DNA of 8,816 nt from an uncultured Aggregatibacter sp. (GCF_901873365.1 NZ_CABFLM010000088.1:1-8816), one strand, 5' to 3'. Shown: positions 1-6,831, counted from the first letter of the stretch. The notes: generated by a model not told the origin, from the sequence alone. Translations and numbers: made by a program.

Positions 1-14
1 ATCAATGATAGAGT
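1..14. promoter_or_regulatory. tetO: Partial tet operator (TetR binding site)
   Basis: The bases ATCAATGATAGAGT are the last 14 of the 19-bp palindrome ACTCTATCAATGATAGAGT, the tet operator of Tn10 nearest tetR. The missing half and the second operator lie beyond the left edge. TetR bound here represses both tetR and the divergent tetA until tetracycline-magnesium releases it. Confidence 0.9.
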
Positions 15-19
15 GTCAA
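14..19 (-). promoter_or_regulatory. tetA promoter -35 element
   Basis: TGTCAA on the plus strand reads TTGACA on the minus strand, a perfect -35 hexamer pointing left toward tetA, directly abutting the operator. This is the known layout of the Tn10 tetA promoter, where the operator sits between -35 and -10. The -10 element is outside the window. Confidence 0.8.
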
Positions 20-38
20 CAAAAATTAGGAATTAATG

Positions 39-662
39 ATGTCTAGATTAGATAAAAGTAAAGTGATTAACAGCGCATTAGAGCTGCTTAATGAGGTCGG
101 AATCGAAGGTTTAACAACCCGTAAACTCGCCCAGAAGCTAGGTGTAGAGCAGCCTACATTGTATTGGCATGTAAAAAATAAGCGGGCTTTGCTCGACGCC
201 TTAGCCATTGAGATGTTAGATAGGCACCATACTCACTTTTGCCCTTTAGAAGGGGAAAGCTGGCAAGATTTTTTACGTAATAACGCTAAAAGTTTTAGAT
301 GTGCTTTACTAAGTCATCGCGATGGAGCAAAAGTACATTTAGGTACACGGCCTACAGAAAAACAGTATGAAACTCTCGAAAATCAATTAGCCTTTTTATG
401 CCAACAAGGTTTTTCACTAGAGAATGCATTATATGCACTCAGCGCTGTGGGGCATTTTACTTTAGGTTGCGTATTGGAAGATCAAGAGCATCAAGTCGCT
501 AAAGAAGAAAGGGAAACACCTACTACTGATAGTATGCCGCCATTATTACGACAAGCTATCGAATTATTTGATCACCAAGGTGCAGAGCCAGCCTTCTTAT
601 TCGGCCTTGAATTGATCATATGCGGATTAGAAAAACAACTTAAATGTGAAAGTGGGTCTTAA
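39..662 (+). CDS. tetR: Tetracycline repressor TetR, class B
   Basis: Repressor of the divergent tetracycline efflux gene tetA; it dimerises, binds the tet operator and lets go when it binds tetracycline-Mg. The 207-residue product has the TetR helix-turn-helix at about residues 27-44, with the recognition helix reading QPTLYWH (38-44). Known drug and magnesium contacts are present at the classical numbering: H64, N82, F86, H100, T103, R104, P105, Q116 and E147. I started it at the second of two adjacent ATGs, which restores this numbering and sits 7 nt after the ribosome-binding sequence TTAGGA (26-31); the ATG at 36 is only 4 nt away. The protein looks identical to Tn10 TetR as I remember it. 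Its last 23 bp overlap the end of the converging ArsR-type gene. Confidence 0.97.
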
Positions 663-1326
663 AAGCAGCATAACCTTTTTCCGTGATGGTAACTTCACGG
701 TAACCAAGATGTCGAGTTAACCACCCTTTAGATTCATAAAGCGAAAATAATGCGGCTCCAACGTACCCACCTAAATGGAAACGGCGTTCACTCCAATCTA
801 AACACGCACAACAGATTTTACGTGAATGTTTGGAAGGAACGTCAATTCCCATTTCATGAAAATATTGAATACCACTTAATGTGATCATTGAACCATTTTC
901 AGTGATCCATTGCTGTTGACAAAGGGAATCATAGATCTTAACGGCAACTTCGCCAGCTAAATGATCATAGCAAGTACGTGCTTTTCGTAAATGCACTGGC
1001 GTGGAAACTTTGGCATGTACGCCATGGTTTAAGGAGATCCCCATCATACTTTCCATCAATTCAGCAATATCTTTTCCTGCTAGCCGAAAATAACGATGCT
1101 TGCCTTGAGCTACTACTGTGATTAGCTGGCAATCTAATAATTTAGATAAATGACTGCTCGCCGTTGAAGCTGATATATTCGCCACAGAACTTAGCTCAGT
1201 GGCCGTCCAAGCTCGCCCATCCATCAAAGCACTGAGTATTTTAACTCGTGAAATGTCAGACATAGCCGCCCCTATCGCGGCTATTGAGGACTCAAAGGTA
1301 ACCTCTTTTCGTATTAAATTAGCCAT
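640..1326 (-). CDS. jemC: ArsR-family transcriptional regulator (Tn10 JemC)
   Basis: Winged-helix DNA-binding protein of 228 residues, about twice the size of a minimal ArsR/SmtB repressor. The helix-turn-helix lies at about residues 41-65, with a recognition helix around [13 protein letters not shown], followed by a wing (QGKHRYFRL, 75-82). The metal-site helix motif ELCVCDL of classical ArsR is absent. Instead the C-terminal domain has the cysteine cluster C172-C173-C175 and the segment [13 protein letters not shown], which I recall as typical of a long ArsR subfamily. It is the last gene of a three-gene leftward operon, 7 bp after the ACT gene, and its 3' end overlaps tetR antisense by 23 bp. 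It probably regulates this operon and perhaps gltS; the ligand is unknown. Published work on Tn10 noted similarity to metal repressors but found no metal protection. Confidence 0.85.
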
Positions 1327-1333
1327 CGCAAGT

Positions 1334-2033
<700 letters not shown>

Positions 2034-2127
2034 ATTTTTCTCCGTTATTAATCAACAAACAGAGTAATCCACCCGAAAATTAACACTTCGATAAGCAACG
2101 AAATATAGAAAGGTCATGCTGCTGTTT

Positions 2128-2143
2128 TATGTTGTATATCACA
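2128..2143 (-). promoter_or_regulatory. CRP-like site upstream of the jemB operon
   Basis: On the minus strand the 16-mer TGTGATATACAACATA has one perfect CRP half site (TGTGA) and a poor second half. Its centre (2135.5) is about 41 bp upstream of the start expected from a possible -10 TATATT at 2107-2102, the spacing of a class II CRP promoter. The spacing is suggestive, but the site is only half conserved. Confidence 0.3.
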
Positions 2144-2254
2144 CTTCTTTAAATTGCTCGGCCTGCGCTTATCATGTTCTCCTTCTCTTATAATTTTGTT
2201 TATTATTTATACTTTTTTATTTTTTGCTATCACCGAAAATAGTGCGGATCCCGC

Positions 2255-2288
2255 ATGGTATTTAGGTTTACCCATCATTAAATACCAT
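2255..2288. repeat. Perfect 10-bp inverted repeat, possible operator
   Basis: ATGGTATTTA (2255-2264) and TAAATACCAT (2279-2288) are exact reverse complements separated by 14 bp. A smaller palindrome, TGCGG-ATC-CCGCA (2243-2255), abuts the left arm. Both lie near the middle of the 443-bp divergent region between the jemB operon and gltS, where a shared operator would be expected. No T-tract follows, so a terminator is unlikely. The protein bound is unknown; the local ArsR-type regulator or the lost LysR regulator are candidates. Confidence 0.5.
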
Positions 2289-2316
2289 TGTTGTTATTTT
2301 AATCTTTTTAATATTT

Positions 2317-2332
2317 CATGATTAAGATCACA
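2317..2332 (+). promoter_or_regulatory. CRP-like site upstream of gltS
   Basis: CATGATTAAGATCACA compares well with the CRP core TGTGATCTAGATCACA: TGAT, AGATCACA and the central geometry are kept, and the right half TCACA is perfect. The same bases contain TGAT-N4-ATCA, so an FNR-type site is an alternative. A possible -10, TAAAAG (2355-2360), would put the site about 42 bp upstream of the start, a class II arrangement. This is prediction from consensus only. Confidence 0.4.
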
Positions 2333-2417
2333 CTAAAATTATGACCCTATTAACTAAAAGTTATGGATACCCTAATAAAACTCATTGTTAAAGATTAGTT
2401 AACCAAAGTAACTTCAT

Positions 2418-2449
2418 TTTTCACTATTGTTAAATTGTTATAGTGAAAA
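2418..2449. repeat. Perfect inverted repeat in the gltS leader
   Basis: TTTTCACTAT (2418-2427) and ATAGTGAAAA (2440-2449) are exact reverse complements around a 12-bp AT-rich spacer, ending 27 bp before the gltS ATG. The symmetry fits a repressor or LysR-type operator. In RNA it would form a leader hairpin just before the ribosome-binding site GAGGT (2466-2470). No T-tract follows, so it is not a simple terminator. Confidence 0.55.
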
Positions 2450-2476
2450 TTCTGGTAAACTAATAGAGGTAAAAAA

Positions 2477-3682
2477 ATGATCCTAGATGCCAGTTATACA
2501 TTATTAGTCGCATGTATCGCGCTACTCATAGGAATGTTTGTCGTAAAATTTACCCCGTTCCTACAAAAAAACCACATACCAGAAGCCGTCGTTGGTGGCT
2601 TTATTGTTGCAATTGTTCTGTTAATTATTGATAAAACATCAGGTTATTCGTTTACTTTTGATGCTTCATTGCAAAGTTTATTAATGCTCACATTCTTTTC
2701 CTCTATCGGGCTAAGTTCTGACTTTTCTCGACTGATTAAAGGAGGAAAGCCGTTAGTTCTATTAACTATTGCAGTAACGATCCTAATCGCCATTCAAAAT
2801 ACTGTCGGCATGAGTATGGCTGTCATGATGAATGAAAGTCCATTTATTGGCTTAATTGCAGGTTCAATTACTCTAACAGGTGGTCATGGTAATGCCGGAG
2901 CATGGGGCCCTATTCTCGCTGATAAATATGGTGTAACAGGCGCCGTTGAATTAGCGATGGCTTGTGCAACACTTGGATTAGTGTTGGGTGGTTTAGTTGG
3001 CGGCCCTGTTGCCCGTCATCTTTTGAAAAAGGTCTCTATTCCTAAAACAACCGAGCAAGAGCGCGACACTATCGTTGAAGCTTTTGAGCAACCAAGCGTC
3101 AAAAGAAAAATCAATGCAAATAACGTTATTGAAACCATTTCAATGCTGATTATCTGTATTGTTGTTGGTGGCTATATCAGTGCATTGTTTAAAGATACTT
3201 TTCTGCAACTGCCTACTTTTGTCTGGTGTTTATTTGTCGGTATTATTATCCGTAATACACTGACTCATGTATTTAAACACGAAGTGTTTGAGCCGACCGT
3301 CGATGTATTAGGTAGCGTTGCTTTATCGCTTTTCTTGGCAATGGCGTTAATGTCATTAAAATTTGGTCAATTGGCAAGCATGGCAGGGCCAGTATTAATT
3401 ATCATTGCTGTACAAACTGTTGTCATGGTGCTATTTGCCTGCTTTGTCACCTTCAAAATGATGGGCAAAGATTATGATGCTGTCGTGATCAGCGCGGGTC
3501 ACTGTGGCTTTGGTATGGGAGCAACACCAACAGCAATTGCGAATATGCAAACAGTCACAAAAGCATTTGGACCATCACATAAAGCTTTCCTTGTCGTTCC
3601 TATGGTCGGTGCCTTTATTGTTGATATTTCAAACAGTATCTTAATTAAAATATTTATTGAAATTGGTACATACTTTACCTAA
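2477..3682 (+). CDS. gltS: Sodium/glutamate symporter GltS (Tn10 JemA)
   Basis: Inner-membrane Na+-coupled glutamate carrier of 401 residues, the same length as E. coli GltS. The protein is hydrophobic throughout, with roughly ten membrane segments in two halves. Each half has its signature re-entrant loop: GGHGNAGAWGP at about residues 134-145 and GHCGFGMGATPTAIANM at about 341-357. The hydrophilic linker between halves lies around 185-215 (KKVSIPKTTEQERDTIVEAF). GAGGT (2466-2470) is 6 nt before the ATG. The leader holds a perfect inverted repeat and a CRP-like site further upstream. A glutamate permease was reported functional when expressed from Tn10 (recollection of the complete Tn10 sequence paper). 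What it gives the transposon's host is unknown. Confidence 0.95.
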   Translation: MILDASYTLLVACIALLIGMFVVKFTPFLQKNHIPEAVVGGFIVAIVLLIIDKTSGYSFTFDASLQSLLMLTFFSSIGLSSDFSRLIKGGKPLVLLTIAVTILIAIQNTVGMSMAVMMNESPFIGLIAGSITLTGGHGNAGAWGPILADKYGVTGAVELAMACATLGLVLGGLVGGPVARHLLKKVSIPKTTEQERDTIVEAFEQPSVKRKINANNVIETISMLIICIVVGGYISALFKDTFLQLPTFVWCLFVGIIIRNTLTHVFKHEVFEPTVDVLGSVALSLFLAMALMSLKFGQLASMAGPVLIIIAVQTVVMVLFACFVTFKMMGKDYDAVVISAGHCGFGMGATPTAIANMQTVTKAFGPSHKAFLVVPMVGAFIVDISNSILIKIFIEIGTYFT

Positions 3683-3695
3683 TAGCTACACACTA

Positions 3696-3741
3696 CTCGG
3701 CGTACTTCTCCTAACAATTTATTATAGGGCAGTATGCCGAG
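3696..3741 (+). terminator. Possible gltS terminator hairpin
   Basis: CTCGGCGTACT (3696-3706) pairs with AGTATGCCGAG (3731-3741) over 11 positions with one G-U pair, around a 24-nt loop, 14 bp after the gltS stop. Only a weak, interrupted T-rich run follows (CCGCTTTCTT). It may terminate gltS transcription or protect the 3' end. Confidence 0.4.
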
Positions 3742-3912
3742 CCGCTTTCTTACCCCGTATATTCCCCTAGTCAATCTATTTAGCTTGCACGTTTACGAAT
3801 TAATTCTCGTGACAACTAAACCAAAATTTGAATTATGACGAGTATATCTGATTATTTATACTTTATTCGTTAGAATAGTCCGTAGAAATAAATAATCAGT
3901 AGGCTACATGGA

Positions 3913-4038
3913 ATGAAATTAAGACATCTCGATATCTTTTATGCTGTAATGACTTGTGGTTCCTTAACGCGTGCGGCTGAAGTTTTACATATTTCTCAAC
4001 CCGCGGCGAGTAAAGCACTCAAACATGCTGAGCACTGA
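3913..4038 (+). pseudogene. LysR-family regulator, N-terminal remnant cut by IS10
   Basis: Forty-one codons encode the start of a LysR-type regulator: MKLRHLDIFYAVMTCGSLT, then AAEVLHISQPAASKALKHAE, the standard helix-turn-helix of the family. Full-length members are about 300 residues, so the rest of the DNA-binding domain and the whole effector domain are missing. The native reading frame ends at base 4034; the CAC-TGA that closes it uses IS10 bases. The remnant cannot work as a regulator. Its place beside gltS suggests it once regulated this transport locus before IS10 cut it. An ATG at 3908 gives only two codons, so 3913 is the start. Confidence 0.85.
4026..4034. other. IS10 hotspot target at the inner junction
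   Basis: TGCTGAGCA, the nine bases just before the IS10 inner end, match the IS10/Tn10 target consensus NGCTNAGCN at all six specified positions. IS10 makes 9-bp duplications, so this looks like one surviving copy of the duplication from the IS10 insertion into the LysR gene. The bases at the other end of this IS10 (CGCAAAGCA) differ, as expected after Tn10 moved as a unit. Confidence 0.7.
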
Positions 4039-4056
4039 GAGATCCCCTCATAATTT
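4035..4056. repeat. IS10 inner end (IE)
   Basis: Terminal repeat bound by transposase, CTGAGAGATCCCC at its tip. It contains a Dam GATC at 4041-4044; methylation here is known to suppress use of the inner end, so a lone IS10 moves mainly just after replication. It joins directly to the LysR remnant. Confidence 0.9.
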
Positions 4057-5256
4057 CCCCAAAACGTAACCATGTGTGAATAGATTTTGAGTAAGCAGGG
4101 TTGCAGCCACGAGTGAGTCTTCCCTTGTTATTGTGTAGCCAGAATGCCGCAAAACTTCCATGCCTAAGCGAACTGTTGAGAGTACGTTTCGATTTCTGAC
4201 TGTGTTAGCCTGGAAGTGCTTGTCCCAACCTTGTTTCTGAGCATGAACGCCCGCAAGCCAACATGTTAGTTGAAGCATCAGGGCGATTAGCAGCATGATA
4301 TCAAAACGCTCTGAGCTGCTCGTTCGGCTATGGCGTAGGCCTAGTCCGTAGGCAGGACTTTTCAAGTCTCGGAAGGTTTCTTCAATCTGCATTCGCTTCG
4401 AATAGATATTAACAAGTTGTTTGGGTGTTCGAATTTCAACAGGTAAGTTAGTTGCTAGAACCCATGGCTCCTTTGCCGACGCTGAGTAGATTTTAGGTGA
4501 CGGGTGGTGACAATGAGTCCGTGTCGAGCGCTGATTTTTTCGGCCTTTAGAGCGAGATTTATACAATAGAATTTGGCATGAGATTGGATTGCTTTTAGTC
4601 AGCCTCTTATAGCCTAAAGTCTTTGAGTGACTAGATGACATATCATGTAAGTTGCTGATAGGTTTCCAGTTTTCCGCTCCTAGGTCTGCATATTGTACTT
4701 TTCCTCTTACTCGACTTAACCAGTACCAACCCAGCTTCTCAACGGATTTATACCATGGCACTTTAAAGCCAGCATCACTGACAATGAGCGGTGTGGTGTT
4801 ACTCGGTAGAATGCTCGCAAGGTCGGCTAGAAATTGGTCATGAGCTTTCTTTGAACATTGCTCTGAAAGCGGGAACGCTTTCTCATAAAGAGTAACAGAA
4901 CGACCGTGTAGTGCGACTGAAGCTCGCAATACCATAAGCCGTTTTTGCTCACGGATATCAGACCAGTCAACAAGTACAATGGGCATCGTATTGCCCGAAC
5001 AGATAAAGCTAGCATGCCAACGGTATACAGCGAGTCGCTCTTTGTGGAGGTGACGATTACCTAACAATCGGTCGATTCGTTTGATGTTATGTTTTGTTCT
5101 CGCTTTGGTTGGCAGGTTACGGCCAAGTTCGGTAAGAGTGAGAGTTTTACAGTCAAGTAATGCGTGGCAAGCCAACGTTAAGCTGTTGAGTCGTTTTAAG
5201 TGTAATTCGGGGCAGAATTGGTAAAGAGAGTCGTGTAAAATATCGAGTTCGCACAT
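4048..5256 (-). CDS. tnpA: IS10 transposase, full length
   Basis: DDE transposase of 402 residues that moves IS10 and Tn10 by cut-and-paste with hairpin intermediates. The catalytic residues sit at the known positions: D97 (in PIVLVDWSD), D161 (in IVSDAGFKVPWYK) and E292 within the Y285-R288-E292-K299 signature (YSKRMQIEETFRDLK). No stop or frameshift interrupts it. Near the C-terminus it has S381, T389 and V398, where I remember L, A and A in the IS10-Right protein; such changes fit the weakly active IS10-Left enzyme. Translation is limited by RNA-OUT pairing over the start region and by Dam methylation of pIN. Confidence 0.95.
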   Translation of the reverse strand: MCELDILHDSLYQFCPELHLKRLNSLTLACHALLDCKTLTLTELGRNLPTKARTKHNIKRIDRLLGNRHLHKERLAVYRWHASFICSGNTMPIVLVDWSDIREQKRLMVLRASVALHGRSVTLYEKAFPLSEQCSKKAHDQFLADLASILPSNTTPLIVSDAGFKVPWYKSVEKLGWYWLSRVRGKVQYADLGAENWKPISNLHDMSSSHSKTLGYKRLTKSNPISCQILLYKSRSKGRKNQRSTRTHCHHPSPKIYSASAKEPWVLATNLPVEIRTPKQLVNIYSKRMQIEETFRDLKSPAYGLGLRHSRTSSSERFDIMLLIALMLQLTCWLAGVHAQKQGWDKHFQANTVRNRNVLSTVRLGMEVLRHSGYTITREDSLVAATLLTQNLFTHGYVLGKL

Positions 5257-5317
5257 CTTGTTGTCTGATTATTGATTTTTCGCGAAACCATTTGATCATA
5301 TGACAAGATGTGTATCC
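5249..5317 (+). ncRNA. RNA-OUT, antisense regulator of IS10 transposase
   Basis: Short stable antisense RNA that pairs with the 5' end of transposase mRNA (RNA-IN) and blocks ribosome binding. The sequence forms a long hairpin: CACATCTTGT (5252-5261) pairs perfectly with ACAAGATGTG (5303-5312), and the loop lies around TGATTTTTCGCGAAACC. TAAAAT at 5236-5241 is a good -10 for pOUT, seven bases before the start. The extents follow my memory of the ~69-nt RNA and may be off by a base or two. It covers the transposase start codon at 5254-5256. Confidence 0.85.
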
Positions 5318-5318
5318 A
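5283..5318 (-). promoter_or_regulatory. pIN, IS10 transposase promoter
   Basis: Minus-strand promoter for RNA-IN, the transposase mRNA, which begins near 5283 (GCGAAAAATC). The -10 area contains GATC at 5294-5297, exactly nucleotides 67-70 from the outer end, the known Dam site controlling pIN. The hexamers are poor (about TGGATA and TCAAAT), in keeping with a weak promoter. Confidence 0.7.
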
Positions 5319-5321
5319 CCT

Positions 5322-5334
5322 TAACTTAATGATT
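5322..5334 (-). promoter_or_regulatory. IHF site in the IS10 outer end
   Basis: On the minus strand AATCATTAAGTTA matches the IHF consensus WATCAANNNNTTR with one mismatch. It is at nucleotides 30-42 from the outer terminus, where the known Tn10 IHF site lies. IHF bends the DNA to help assemble the transposition complex. Confidence 0.75.
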
Positions 5335-5341
5335 TTTACCA

Positions 5342-5363
5342 AAATCATTAGGGGATTCATCAG
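5342..5363. repeat. IS10 outer end (OE), terminus of Tn10
   Basis: On the minus strand this begins CTGATGAATCCCCTAATGAT, the outer end used for both IS10 and Tn10 movement. The next base, 5364, is host DNA, so this is the exact edge of Tn10. Confidence 0.92.
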
Positions 5364-5372
5364 CGCAAAGCA
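5364..5372. other. Tn10 target site (expected 9-bp duplication)
   Basis: CGCAAAGCA, the first nine host bases after the Tn10 outer end, fit the NGCTNAGCN hotspot at five of six fixed positions. A second direct copy should flank the other IS10 outside the window. These bases belong to the interrupted dioxygenase gene. Confidence 0.65.
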
Positions 5373-5818
5373 GCCAATTTTTTTGCCAAATTGAAATGCC
5401 ACTGTACAGGTTGCAAACGGTTAAGACTCAGTTGCACCACAGGGATATCGGCATCGGGATACAGAAACTTCAACACCGCCCATGCGCCATGATCAAAACC
5501 GCGCGTCGGATTCAGCTCCACATTTTCCGGCTGCAATAACGACCGCACTTGTTCCGCCAATTCAGGCGAACCGGGCGCGGGATATTGCACTTGGCTGAGT
5601 GCTTCAGGAAAACCGTAGAAATCGTAAATCATTTCAGGGTATTCACCTGAGGTCACCTGCAAACGGCTGCTATACCAATGCGCCGAAATCATCAAAATCG
5701 CTTTTGGTTTTGGAAAGTTTTGCGTAATTAGACTGAAATTCTGATTGAACGGATTTTCCTTATCCAACACATTCATCGGGCTACCATGCCCAACGAACAA
5801 TACAGGCATTTTTTTCAT
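5364..5818 (-). pseudogene. DODA/LigB-type extradiol dioxygenase (YgiD family), truncated by Tn10
   Basis: About 151 codons of a gene whose family is normally about 260 residues. The N-terminal half is well conserved: PVLFVGHGSPMN with H11, MISAHWYS with H47, YDFYGFPEAL, YPAPGSPELA, RGFDHGAWAVL with H110, and DADIPVVQLSL. H11 and H47 correspond to the metal-binding histidines of the family; the third, from the C-terminal half, has been lost. The frame stops at KKLAALR, where IS10 supplies the last base of the Arg codon and then TGA. AGGAG (5825-5829) lies 6 nt before the ATG at 5818. Homologues act on catechol-type substrates such as DOPA; an enzyme lacking the C-terminal 40% should be inactive. 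Confidence 0.9.
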
Positions 5819-5866
5819 GATTTACTCCTCGTTATCGGATACAGCAGATTGTACGGATAAATTTTT

Positions 5867-5884
5867 GGGCTGACGTAGATTAGC
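5867..5884. repeat. Left terminal inverted repeat of IS1016-like element
   Basis: GGGCTG followed by ACG and TAGATTAGC. It agrees with the right end in both conserved blocks but differs in the three central bases and lacks a fourth leading G. Confidence 0.7.
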
Positions 5885-5904
5885 AGTTATGCTAGGCTAC
5901 GAAA

Positions 5905-6557
5905 ATGCAGATAACCAATTGTAAATTAAGCAATAGAGTTCAAAAGAAACTACTTGAATTTTTTGTACTCCAAGTTACCGCCCGTTCCGCTGCCAATATT
6001 TTGGGCATTCAGCCCAACTCCGCTATTCTGTTCTACCGCAAAATTCGTATGGTTATCAGCCATTATCTGGCCTTGGCTGCCGATGAGGTTTTCGAGGGTC
6101 CCGTCGAGCTGGACGAAAGCTATTTCGGCGGACGGCGTAAAGGCAGGCGTGGTCGCGGCGCGGCAGGAAAAGTGGTTGTCTTTGGCATTCTGAAACGCAA
6201 CGGACGGGTCTATACCGTTGTCGTAGATAATGCCAAGTCCGATACTTTGATGCCTGTTATCAAACAGAAAATCATGCCGGACAGCATTGTTTACACGGAT
6301 AGTCTGAGTAGCTATAACAAGTTAGACGTGAGCGGTTTCACCATTACCGCATCAACCATTCCAAGGAATTTGCCGACCGTCAGAACCACATTAACGGCAT
6401 TGAGAACTTTTGGAATCAGGCAAAACGCGTCTTACGCAAATACAATGGAATCGATCGCAAATCGTTCCCGCTGTTCTTGAAAGAATGCGAATTTCGATTT
6501 AACTTCGGCACATCGTCTCAACAGCTTAAAATCCTGCAAAAATGGTGTGGAATTTAG
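5905..6557 (+). pseudogene. IS1016-like transposase, one-base frameshift
   Basis: DDE transposase of the IS1595 family. In the first frame an N-terminal part (to about residue 60: KKLLEFFVLQVTARSAANIL, ILFYRKIR) leads to VELDESYFGG with D70, GAAGKVVVFGILKRNG, and SIVYTDSLSSYN with D132. After GGTTT (6334-6338) the frame is lost and stops at 6480. Reading from 6336 in the next frame restores the family's C-terminus (HHYRINHSKEFADRQNHING, then IENFWNQAKR with the third acidic residue) to a stop at 6555-6557. One missing T would rejoin the parts into about 217 residues. The TDYYRSYD motif I expect is also changed to TDSLSSYN, suggesting decay rather than sequencing error. Confidence 0.88.
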
Positions 6558-6558
6558 G

Positions 6559-6580
6559 GCTAATCTACTAGTACAGCCCC
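6559..6580. repeat. Right terminal inverted repeat of IS1016-like element
   Basis: On the minus strand: GGGGCTG, TACTAG, then TAGATTAGC. The doubled TAG looks like a three-base duplication relative to the left end. It begins 1 bp after the restored transposase stop codon (6555-6557). Confidence 0.7.
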
Positions 6581-6682
6581 TTAAAAAATTTTGATGGCGG
6601 TTGCTGCTGAAAAAGTAGGAATTGGATTTGAGAGAAGGTTTTTGCATATGCTGGTTTCGTGAAGGCCTACGCAGGATCAGCG

Positions 6683-6712
6683 TTGTCAGCGTTTTCGGGT
6701 ATATGTTAATAT
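6683..6712 (+). promoter_or_regulatory. Possible promoter for the DUF389 gene
   Basis: TTGTCA (6683-6688, five of six to the -35 consensus) and TAATAT (6707-6712, four of six to the -10) are 18 bp apart, about 120 bp upstream of the DUF389 start. The rest of the 6581-6831 gap is AT-rich, with no gene I can support. Confidence 0.35.
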
Positions 6713-6831
6713 TCTGCAAGGTATCTGTTTAATCATATTCGAACTTAGTTATCAATCATAATTATCAGTATCCGAAATTCCAGTTAATTAAATATTCAGA
6801 GACAATCGTTAAGATTGATTTAAGGATGAAA

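Larger units (their letters stand above)
4035..5363 (-). mobile_element. IS10 (IS10-Left by position), complete 1329 bp
   Basis: IS4-family element of exactly 1329 bp. Its inner end begins CTGAGAGATCCCCTCATAAT at 4035, and the outer end, read on the minus strand from 5363, begins CTGATGAATCCCCTAATGAT. The two ends agree at 17 of their first 22 positions. The inner end carries a Dam site (GATC, 4041-4044). Transposase reads from the outer end inward. All regulatory parts of IS10 are visible: pIN, RNA-OUT and the IHF site. Next to gltS it is the left copy of Tn10; changes clustered near the inner end agree with that. Confidence 0.95.
5867..6580 (+). mobile_element. IS1016-like element (IS1595 family), degenerate
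   Basis: About 713 bp, close to the size of IS1016. The ends are imperfect inverted repeats: the left reads GGGCTG-ACG-TAGATTAGC (5867-5884), and the right, on the minus strand from 6579, reads GGGCTG-TACTAG-TAGATTAGC. The right end thus has three extra bases. Between them lies one transposase gene, frameshifted. I see no direct target duplication, only AT-rich flanks. The element sits 48 bp upstream of the dioxygenase start and may have displaced its promoter. The exact IS name is not assigned. Confidence 0.8.

Noticed and set aside
681..700. CCGTGA...TCACGG hairpin next to the tetR stop as a terminator
   Set aside because: The T run lies before the stem rather than after it on the plus strand, and the minus strand has A's. 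It is explained as coding sequence of the ArsR-type gene.
5542..5550. ACCGCACTT, the Pasteurellaceae uptake signal core (AAGTGCGGT on the minus strand)
   Set aside because: One 9-mer hit in either direction has several percent chance in 8.8 kb, it lies in coding sequence, and the flanking gene composition is not Haemophilus-like.
5859..5866. Target duplication flanking the IS1016-like element
   Set aside because: The left flank AAATTTTT and right flank TTAAAAAA are not direct copies; the resemblance is inverted and AT-rich.
6336..6338. Programmed frameshifting in the IS1016-like transposase
   Set aside because: GGTTTCA is not a slippery heptamer and this family is normally a single frame; a lost T is simpler.
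6590..6660. Short plus-strand ORF starting at the ATG near 6595 after the IS element
   Set aside because: Twenty-two codons, no ribosome-binding sequence, no recognisable similarity.
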